A DNA stretch of 64,000 nucleotides, from the NCBI RefSeq assembly GCF_040298565.1, contig NZ_JBEPAK010000001.1:62001-126000 (forward strand), given 5' to 3'. A program made the position numbers and the translations under genes. Positions 58,701 through 64,000 of this stretch are shown in pieces (position 1 is the first letter of the stretch; the number at the start of each line of letters is the position of its first letter). Below the pieces are notes generated by a model, which saw nothing but the letters and a program-made list of their open reading frames with translations, made no database searches and was not told the origin of the DNA. The DNA comes from Kitasatospora sp040298565 (GTDB taxonomy: Bacteria; Actinomycetota; Actinomycetes; Streptomycetales; Streptomycetaceae).

Positions 58701-59297
58701 TCAGGCGGCATCGCGGGTCTGCCGGAGGGTGTGCCCGGTCCGCACCGAGCGCGCCCGGGCCGGATCGGTCGTGCCGTCGGCGGCGGCGCCGGATCCGGCG
58801 TGCTTGACCAGCAGCCAGGCCTCCCGCTCCCCGGCGCCGTGCCGGATCCGGGTCAGTGAGTAGCCGCCGTGCAGTTTGTGTCCGTACAGGTGGAACGAGG
58901 CATGGCCGCGCTCCAGGGCGTCGGCGAGCGGGAGGTCGCGCCCGGTGCGGTCGGTGGACAGGTTGCGGTACGTGCCCTCGTCCCAGACGATCACCGTGCC
59001 GGCGCCGTAGCCGCCCTCGGCGATGACGCCCTCGAAGTCGCGGTACTCCAGCGGGTGGTCCTCGGTGGGCATGGCGAGCCGCTTGTCGTGCGGGTTGCGG
59101 GACGGGCCCTTGGGGACGGCCCAGGACTTGAGCACGCCGTCGACCTCCAGCCGGAAGTCGAAGTGCATCGCCGTCGCGTCGTGGAGTTGCACGACGAAGG
59201 ACGGACGGCCCTCGGAGGGCGTTGTCCGGCCGCCCTCGGGCTCGGCGGTCCGGGCGAAGTCCCGGCGCCGGTGGTACTCGGCGAGGGTGTCCTTCAT
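58701..59297 (-). CDS. LigD-type 3'-phosphoesterase domain protein
   Basis: 198 residues, ATG at 59297 with GGAGGAG just before it. PE domain: 'FVVQLHDATAMHFDFRLEVDGVLKSWAVPKGPSRNPHDKRLAM' in blocks, 'TEDHPLEYRDFEGVIAEGGYGAGTVIVWDEG', and 'FHLYGHKLHGGYSL', with the metal-binding His/Asp/His set. It removes 3' ribonucleotides and phosphates from DNA ends before ligation. It is followed by the polymerase gene in one operon. C-terminal 40 residues are not part of the usual domain. Confidence 0.93.
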   Translation of the reverse strand: MKDTLAEYHRRRDFARTAEPEGGRTTPSEGRPSFVVQLHDATAMHFDFRLEVDGVLKSWAVPKGPSRNPHDKRLAMPTEDHPLEYRDFEGVIAEGGYGAGTVIVWDEGTYRNLSTDRTGRDLPLADALERGHASFHLYGHKLHGGYSLTRIRHGAGEREAWLLVKHAGSGAAADGTTDPARARSVRTGHTLRQTRDAA

Positions 59298-59416
59298 GTC
59301 TCCTCCGACTCCTCGGGGTCGCTCGGGCGACGGACCCGCTCTCCCGTCGTCGCCTGCCCCCGGTCCCCCGGCCGAAACGGGCGCCGCGGCGCCACGGCTC
59401 GCGCGGCCCCGGGGGC

Positions 59417-59830
59417 CTACGGCAGCCCGAGTTCGCACCAGACGGTCTTGCCCCTCCCCCACGGACGCCAGCCCCAGCACAGGGCGAGCCGGTCGAGCAG
59501 GTAGAGGCCCAGGCCACCGCGTTCGTCCGGGCCGTGCGGGGGCCGGGGCAGCGGGGGCCGCGGGCTGGAGTCGCTGACCTCGATCCGCATCCGGCCGGGG
59601 CCGCGGACGAGGAGCAGCGAGCCGGGTTCTCCGGCGTGGCGCAGGGCGTTGCCGACGAGTTCGGAGACCAGGAGGACGGCGTCGGCGATCACCAGCGGGT
59701 CCGGTACCCCGGCCAGGAAGTCGGCGGTGACCGAGCGCGCCTCGGCGACGATCCCGGGCGCCGCCCGGAGCGGCAGCCGCCGGGCACGGGCTCGGGCCGG
59801 TCGTGCGCAGCGGAGCGGTGTCCCCGTCAC
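59417..59830 (-). CDS. RsbW-like ATP-binding protein
   Basis: 137 residues from the GTG at 59830 after GGGAGG. HATPase_c_2 fold: 'VIADAVLLVSELVGNALRHAG' (N-box), 'MRIEVSDSSPRPP', and 'RGGLGLYLLDRLALCWGWRPWGRGKTVWCEL'. Related in layout to the protein at 56511 but divergent in sequence. A possible partner for the STAS protein at 60062, 231 bp away. Confidence 0.9.
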   Translation of the reverse strand: MTGTPLRCARPARARARRLPLRAAPGIVAEARSVTADFLAGVPDPLVIADAVLLVSELVGNALRHAGEPGSLLLVRGPGRMRIEVSDSSPRPPLPRPPHGPDERGGLGLYLLDRLALCWGWRPWGRGKTVWCELGLP

Positions 59831-60061
59831 GCCCGTCCACCTCCCTCGGTCCTCCGCTGCCGGTGGCGCGGGCGGCCGCCGCCCTGCTGGTTCCGCGCCG
59901 CCCTCGGTGCTCCGACGCCACCCCTTCGGGGCGCGCCTACCCGGGCGGCCGGTCCCGACCCGGTGGGCGGCCGGAGGGCCTCGACGGCGGACGGGCTGAT
60001 CCCGTGGCCGGCGCCGACCCGGCCGGGAGGTGGCGGTCGGTCAGCGGGCCACCGACGGCGG

Positions 60062-60448
60062 TCAGTCGGGTGGGGCGTCCCGGATCCGGAAGGCCTCGGT
60101 GGCACCGGTGAGTTCGAGCATCCGCAGGACCAGCGGCCGCGGCCGGGCCAGGTCGATCCGGCTGCCGTCGGCCACCGCCCGGGCCTGGGCGCGCAGCAGG
60201 GCGTTGAGGCCGGTGGAGTCGCAGAAGTCCAGGCCCGCGCAGTCGACCACCACCACGGTGCCGGGCGTCTCCAGCGCGGGGTCGAGGGCTGCCCGCAGTT
60301 CCGCGACCGAGTCGAGGTCGAGTTCGCCGCGGAGGGCGAGGACGGTCCCGCCGGCCCACGGTGTCGCGTCCACGGTGAACGGGCGCGGCGGCTCCTCGGG
60401 GGCGGAGTCCTGCTCGGCGGACCACCGGCGGGGCGGTTGCGGGGCCAC
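60062..60448 (-). CDS. STAS-domain anti-sigma factor antagonist
   Basis: 128 residues from the GTG at 60448, with GGAGGAG 6 nt upstream; an ATG frame from 60532 lacks a site. Residues ~25-120 are a STAS domain: 'VLALRGELDLDSVAELRAAL', 'VVVVDCAGLDFCDSTGLNALLRAQ' with the phosphorylatable Ser in DST, and 'PLVLRMLELTGATEAFRI'. Anti-anti-sigma factors of this kind bind RsbW-type kinases to release a sigma factor. Its likely partners are the ATPases nearby. Confidence 0.93.
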   Translation of the reverse strand: MAPQPPRRWSAEQDSAPEEPPRPFTVDATPWAGGTVLALRGELDLDSVAELRAALDPALETPGTVVVVDCAGLDFCDSTGLNALLRAQARAVADGSRIDLARPRPLVLRMLELTGATEAFRIRDAPPD

Positions 60449-60557
60449 GACGCTCCTCCTGGCGGTACCTCGGTGGCGACGGCCCCCGAGGCGCGGCTGT
60501 CCGCTGAGCGGCATCCGAAACCCGGGCCGCACGGAAAACCGGCACCCGGGCAGATGC

Positions 60558-60587
60558 TTGACAAGCTCAACCTTTCAGGCCTAGCGT
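60558..60587 (+). promoter_or_regulatory. Housekeeping-type promoter
   Basis: TTGACA (60558-60563), 18 nt, TAGCGT (60582-60587), matching the principal sigma-factor consensus. The -35 box overlaps a small dyad TTGA-CAAGC-TCAA, a possible operator. The promoter is 88 nt before the ATG at 60676. Confidence 0.7.
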
Positions 60588-60675
60588 GCCTCCCCGACAG
60601 TTATTTCATGACCTGAAGCATCGGCGCGCAGGACGCCCCGAAGCCCCGCGAGACCGCACCCCGGAGACCACGTTC

Positions 60676-61434
60676 ATGACCCCGCTCGACCACGGCGCCG
60701 CCGTCGCCGCCGAGACCGCCCGCTTCGTCGCCGCCGTCCGGCAGGCCGACGCCGCCCTCCCGGTGCCCAGCTGCCCCGGCTGGACCCTCGGCGACCTCGT
60801 CCGCCACGCCGGGAGCGTGCAGCGCTGGTTCACCGTCCTGCTCCAGCAGCGGATCCAGGAACCGCCGCGCAGCCGGGACGTGGACCTGCGGCTGCCCGAG
60901 CGGCCCGAGGACTACCCGTCCTGGCTGGCCCAGGCCGCCGAGGAGGCGGCCGCGACCTTCGCCCGGACCGACCTCGACGCCCCGATGTGGGCCTGGGGCG
61001 CCGACCAGCACGCCCGGTTCTGGGTGCGCCGGATGCTGTTCGAGACGCTCGTGCACCGCGTCGACGCCGAGCTCGCGCTCGGTGCCGAACCCGCCGTCGA
61101 ACCGGAGCTCGCGGCCGACGGCGTCGCCGAGTTCCTGACCAATCTGCCCTTCGCCGCCTTCTTCGCGCCCGCCACCGCCGAACTGCGCGGGGACGACCGC
61201 GCCATCCGGTTCAGCTCCGTCGACGGCGGTGGCGAGTGGCTGGTGCGCCTGCGCGCCGACGGCTTCGGCCTCGACCCGGACGGCGTCGGCGCGACCGCCG
61301 ACGCCACCGTCCGGGCCACCGCCGCCGACCTGCTGCTCCTGCTGTACGGGCGGCTCGACCGCACCTCGGAGCGCGTCGAGCGGTCCGGCGACGAGGAGCT
61401 GCTGGCCCACTGGTTCGCCCACTCGTCCTTCTGA
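60676..61434 (+). CDS. Maleylpyruvate isomerase-family (DinB-like) protein
   Basis: 252 residues from the ATG at 60676 (GGAGA upstream). N-terminal metal-binding helical bundle: 'VPSCPGWTLGDLVRHAGSVQRW' with the His, and 'WVRRMLFETLVHRVDAELALG' with the second conserved His; this is the mycothiol maleylpyruvate isomerase N-domain pattern. The C-terminal half (about 150-252) is the matching second domain with 'VRATAADLLLLLYGR'. Members are mycothiol-dependent enzymes of detoxification or catabolism; substrate unknown. It has its own promoter. Confidence 0.9.
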   Translation: MTPLDHGAAVAAETARFVAAVRQADAALPVPSCPGWTLGDLVRHAGSVQRWFTVLLQQRIQEPPRSRDVDLRLPERPEDYPSWLAQAAEEAAATFARTDLDAPMWAWGADQHARFWVRRMLFETLVHRVDAELALGAEPAVEPELAADGVAEFLTNLPFAAFFAPATAELRGDDRAIRFSSVDGGGEWLVRLRADGFGLDPDGVGATADATVRATAADLLLLLYGRLDRTSERVERSGDEELLAHWFAHSSF

Positions 61435-61435
61435 C

Positions 61436-61505
61436 GGCGGTGACGGCGGCCGACCCGACAGCGGCGGTGACGGCGGCCGACCCTACGGCGGTGGCGGCGG
61501 CCGAC
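61436..61505. repeat. 24-27-bp tandem repeat after gene stop
   Basis: Units starting GGCGGTGACGGCGGCCGAC at 61436 and 61463, and a shortened GGCGGTGGCGGCGGCCGAC at 61487. Intergenic, directly after the isomerase-family gene stop. Confidence 0.7.
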
Positions 61506-61510
61506 GGCCT

Positions 61511-61564
61511 GGGCCCGGGGCCGTTCGCCCGAGCGGCCCCGCGCCGCCGGACGGCCCCGGGCCC
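61511..61564. terminator. Bidirectional terminator
   Basis: Perfect 14-bp stem GGGCCCGGGGCCGT (61511-61524) against 61551-61564, 26-nt loop, between two convergent genes (stops at 61434 and 61570). Confidence 0.75.
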
Positions 61565-61569
61565 GGCCG

Positions 61570-62361
61570 TCACCCCCGGATCAGCGACATCAGCTGGTCG
61601 TGGGTCACACCGTCGGCCGCCGCCACGAGCCCGCCGCCCGGCCCGCCGACCGGGCCGCCGTCGATTCCGGTGACCACGCAGCCGGCCGCCCGGCACAGGG
61701 CGATGCCGGCGGCGAAGTGCACGCTCCCGGAGAGGTCCCCGCCGTCGGTGACGTACGCGGCGCGCCTGCCCGCCGCGACCCAGGCCAGGGCGAGCGTCGT
61801 GGAGAGGACCCGCGGGCGGAACCGGGCCGCGAACCCCGGGTGCGCGAGCAGGTCCACCGCCCGGAAGGTCCCGGCGTGGGGGAAGGGCGGATCCAGGTTG
61901 ACGTCGACGAGCCCACTGGCGGCCGTGGGCTCCAGCCGGGCGTCCGCGCCCTCGCTCCGGATCCAGGCGGTGGCACCGTCGGTGAAGAACACCTCGTTGC
62001 CGAACGGATCGGCCACCGCCGCCGCACCGCCGCGCAGCGCCACGTTGACGGCCACGGCCATGGTGCCGACGGCGTAGTTGAGGGTGCCGCACAGCGGATC
62101 CACCAACCACTGGCGCTCGGCCCGCGCCGATCCCTGCTGCCCGCCCTCCTCCCCCAGCACGGAGTCACCGGGCCGCGCGGCCCGGATGACGTCCAGGATC
62201 GCCTGCTCGGCCTCGACGTCGGCCGTGGTCGCGAAGTCCCCGGCCCCCTTGTCGATCCGGGCGAGCCGGCGGCCGTACAGCTCCCGCACCACGGTCGCGC
62301 CGGCCCGGACCGCGGCCACCGCGACCTCGGAATCGTCATGCCCCTCATACGAGTTGATCAT
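61570..62361 (-). CDS. Inositol monophosphatase-like protein lacking metal-binding Asp residues
   Basis: 263 residues, ATG at 62361. The IMPase fold is recognisable: 'AEQAILDVIRAARPGDSVLGEEGG' (Glu71/Glu72), 'WLVDPLCGTLNYAVGTMAVAVNVAL', and a C-terminal 'SVHFAAGIALCRAAGCVVTGIDGG'. The key motif DPxDGT reads D88-P-L-C91-G-T, so the second metal-binding Asp is Cys, and the later W-D-x-A-A-G is V-H-F-A-A-G, so the third Asp is His. Two ligands of the standard metal site are thus absent, and phosphatase activity of the usual kind is doubtful. It may be a binding protein or sensor. Confidence 0.88.
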   Translation of the reverse strand: MINSYEGHDDSEVAVAAVRAGATVVRELYGRRLARIDKGAGDFATTADVEAEQAILDVIRAARPGDSVLGEEGGQQGSARAERQWLVDPLCGTLNYAVGTMAVAVNVALRGGAAAVADPFGNEVFFTDGATAWIRSEGADARLEPTAASGLVDVNLDPPFPHAGTFRAVDLLAHPGFAARFRPRVLSTTLALAWVAAGRRAAYVTDGGDLSGSVHFAAGIALCRAAGCVVTGIDGGPVGGPGGGLVAAADGVTHDQLMSLIRG

Positions 62362-62469
62362 GACTCGCAGGATAGCGAGGCCGGGCGCACCGCCGGACAC
62401 GGGGTCGGCCGCGCAGCAACGGGACGACGGACCCGGCGGGATGGGAGGGCACGCCGGGCCGCGCCGCCG

Positions 62470-62682
62470 CTACGGTTCGACCCGGACCTTGTCCGCCTGC
62501 ATGCCCTTCGGGCCCTCGACCGCCTCGAAGCTCACCTTCTGACCCTCCACCAGGGACTTGAACCCGCTCCCTTCGATCGCGCGGAAGTGCACGAACAGGT
62601 CTGGGCCGGAATCCGGGCTGATGAAGCCGTAACCCTTCTCGTCGTTGAACCACTTGACCGTGCCGGTCTGACGCTCCGCCAT
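62470..62682 (-). CDS. Cold-shock domain protein
   Basis: 70 residues, ATG at 62682 after GGAGGA. Both RNA-binding motifs are present: RNP-1 'KGYGFIS' and RNP-2 'LFVHF' ('TGTVKWFNDEKGYGFISPD', 'DLFVHFRAIEGSGFKSL'). It is a single-domain nucleic-acid chaperone, binding single-stranded RNA or DNA in the cytoplasm. Standard length. Streptomycetes carry many copies. Confidence 0.96.
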   Translation of the reverse strand: MAERQTGTVKWFNDEKGYGFISPDSGPDLFVHFRAIEGSGFKSLVEGQKVSFEAVEGPKGMQADKVRVEP

Positions 62683-62764
62683 CTCTTCTCCTCCGCGATC
62701 GGGGCTCCGGTCCGGAGATCCTCTCACGGAGGGCGTCCGATCCGGCACGCACAGTGGTGGACGC

Positions 62765-62875
62765 CCGGGTCCAGGCGGTCGGCGTGCAGACCGGCGCATG
62801 CCGGTCAGGCGGTCGGCGGGGCGGACGCCGGGTCAGGCGGTCGGCGGGGCGCACGCCGGCTCAGGCAGTCGGCGC
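62765..62875. repeat. 27-28-bp tandem repeat reaching into the oxidoreductase 3' end
   Basis: Four units of type CCGGGTCAGGCGGTCGGCG start near 62765, 62801, 62828 and 62856. The last copy contains the stop codon and final codons of the FAD oxidoreductase (APTA-stop read on the minus strand). The others look like copies of that gene tail placed after the stop. Confidence 0.65.
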
Positions 62876-64000
62876 CAGGGTGCCGTCGAAGGTGGCCGCC
62901 GCGAGGCCGAAGGAGAGGGTCATGCCGATGCCGGAGGTGACGGAGAGGGCCCGCACCCCCGGCGCCAGGTCGCGCACCAGCAGCGGGCCGCGCGGGCTGC
63001 TGGCGTAGACGCCCTGCCAGCGTTCGAGGATCCGCAGGCGCTGGACGCCCAGCACGTCGGCGACGGCTCCGATCAACAGCTCGGCCGTGCGCTCGTCGAC
63101 GAACGGCGGCGTGGTGGCGTCGTAGTGGTGCGAGTCGCCGACCAGCACGGTGCCGTCCGGAAGCCTGGTGAACATCACGTTGGCGCCGATCTCCAGCAGC
63201 TCCGCGCTGTGCCCCTGCACCTCCTCCCGCAGCCGGGCGGCCGACGGGCGGCCGGTGAAGGCGTCGTAGCGGAGCATCGAGGTGGCGGTCAGCACCGCGG
63301 CGTGGGTGCGGAAGGCGGCCGGGGCGGCGGCTCGCGCCATGGTGAGGCGGCAGCGCTGCATGCCGTGGTCCTCGGCGAGGTCGGGGAACAGGTAGTCCAG
63401 GTCGTGGCCGACGCAGATCAGGATCCGGTCGCCGTGGACCGGCCCGCGGGTGGTGTGGACCGTCCCGGACTCCACGCCGGTGACGGCGGTGCCCCAGAGG
63501 ATCCGGCCGTGCGGCTGCTCCGCCACCCACCGGGCCAGGCCGGGCGCCGCTTCGCGCGGGTTGACCCGCAGGTCGGCGGGCAGCAGCGCGCCGCCCACCA
63601 GGCCGCCGGACCCGCTGCTGCCGCCGTCGCCCCGCGCCCCGCCGTCCGTGCGCCCGAGCAGGGCGGCCGTCTCGGCGGCGGTCCGCAGGCGGACGGCGTC
63701 GCCGCCGCGCTCGGCGCGCAGTTCCTCCAGGACGGCCGCCTCGGTCGCCGACCGGGCGACCACCAGGGTGCCGGCCTCCTCGGCCCAGATGCCCGAGGCC
63801 TTGGCCGCGCGCAGCCAGCCGGGCCGGGAGCGCTGGGCGAGGGCGAGCAGCTCGCCGTCCTGGGCGCTGATGCAGCAGTGGCCGAAGTTGCGGACCGAGG
63901 CGCCGACCGGCTGCCGGTCGCGGTCGAGGACGGTGACGGACAGTCCGTTGCTCAGCGCCTCGAAGGCGTGGGCCAGGCCGATGATCCCGGCGCCGACGAT
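62861..64000 (-). CDS. FAD-dependent oxidoreductase (TIGR03364-like), 5' end outside window
   Basis: At least 379 residues; the start lies beyond the window. At the right edge the frame opens with the FAD Rossmann motif 'IVGAGIIGLAHAFEALSNG' and 'VTVLDRDRQPVGASVRNFGHCCISAQDGELLALAQRSR', which resembles the DAO-family group TIGR03364, found near phosphonate-degrading genes and including oxidases of aminophosphonates. Later parts: 'LLPADLRVNPREAAPGLARWVAEQP', 'ILICVGHDLDYLFPD', and 'VRALSVTSGIGMTLSFGLAAATFDG'. A Gly/Ser-rich insert (GGARGDGGSSGSGGLVGG) breaks the middle. Whether phosphonate genes follow cannot be seen. Confidence 0.88.
   Translation of the reverse strand: MVGAGIIGLAHAFEALSNGLSVTVLDRDRQPVGASVRNFGHCCISAQDGELLALAQRSRPGWLRAAKASGIWAEEAGTLVVARSATEAAVLEELRAERGGDAVRLRTAAETAALLGRTDGGARGDGGSSGSGGLVGGALLPADLRVNPREAAPGLARWVAEQPHGRILWGTAVTGVESGTVHTTRGPVHGDRILICVGHDLDYLFPDLAEDHGMQRCRLTMARAAAPAAFRTHAAVLTATSMLRYDAFTGRPSAARLREEVQGHSAELLEIGANVMFTRLPDGTVLVGDSHHYDATTPPFVDERTAELLIGAVADVLGVQRLRILERWQGVYASSPRGPLLVRDLAPGVRALSVTSGIGMTLSFGLAAATFDGTLAPTA

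Overview
The window is high-GC DNA (low-to-mid 70s percent by eye) with GGAGG-type ribosome sites, many GTG starts, ATGA/GTGA stop-start overlaps, near-absence of TTA codons and many secreted proteins. It also has a CYP102-type P450, a lanthipeptide synthetase, anti-sigma-type ATPases and a split bacterial NHEJ ligase. Together these point to a streptomycete chromosome (Streptomyces or Kitasatospora). I saw no rRNA, phage, transposase or CRISPR. One tRNA gene is present, and it is the selenocysteine tRNA.

Layout. 0-8.7 kb: envelope and secreted proteins (HIHAHLD membrane protein cut by the window edge, PH-like Pro-rich protein, lipoprotein, trypsin-like and streptogrisin-like proteases), RNase HI and an acetyltransferase; a cysteine-rich 26-codon ORF precedes the lipoprotein, whose apparent start codon is ATC. 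8.7-12.7 kb: self-sufficient P450-reductase fusion divergent from a PAS-LuxR-type regulator, with a 20-bp palindrome between them. 12.9-19.6 kb: small secreted protein, MFS/LysR pair, PLP decarboxylase divergent from an AsnC regulator, TetR divergent from an NAD(P)-binding protein. 19.8-22.6 kb: lanthipeptide precursor and class IV-like synthetase whose cyclase has Cys-Cys-Gly instead of Cys-His-Gly. 22.7-24.7 kb: methyltransferase, CDGSH Fe-S protein and heme-oxygenase-like diiron oxidase candidate. 25-27.8 kb: MFS exporter, DDAH-like hydrolase, DUF3040 protein.

27.9-37.6 kb is a complete selenocysteine island: a three-subunit formate dehydrogenase whose catalytic subunit has an in-frame UGA followed by a SECIS hairpin, then selD, tRNA-Sec (selC), selB and selA. 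The tRNA lies antisense to the 3' end of selB. Only the general FDH maturation factors (e.g. FdhD) are missing from the window.

38.6-40.6 kb: secreted phosphoesterase with a candidate PHO box. 40.7-49.4 kb: sugar locus with DeoR regulator, class II aldolase, SIS isomerase/deaminase, secreted GH31 glycosidase with a TTA codon, and an ABC importer. An amino-sugar (possibly alpha-GalNAc) substrate is a hypothesis. 49.4-56.4 kb: methyltransferase, TetR with class II aldolase and ketopantoate-reductase-like enzyme, multicopper oxidase, membrane protein, secreted putative metallopeptidase. 56.5-60.4 kb: two RsbW-like ATPases and a STAS protein flanking separate LigD phosphoesterase and polymerase genes. 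60.7-64 kb: maleylpyruvate-isomerase-like protein, an inositol-phosphatase-like protein lacking metal ligands, a cold-shock protein and a partial FAD oxidoreductase. Several intergenic gaps hold 15-28-bp tandem repeats.
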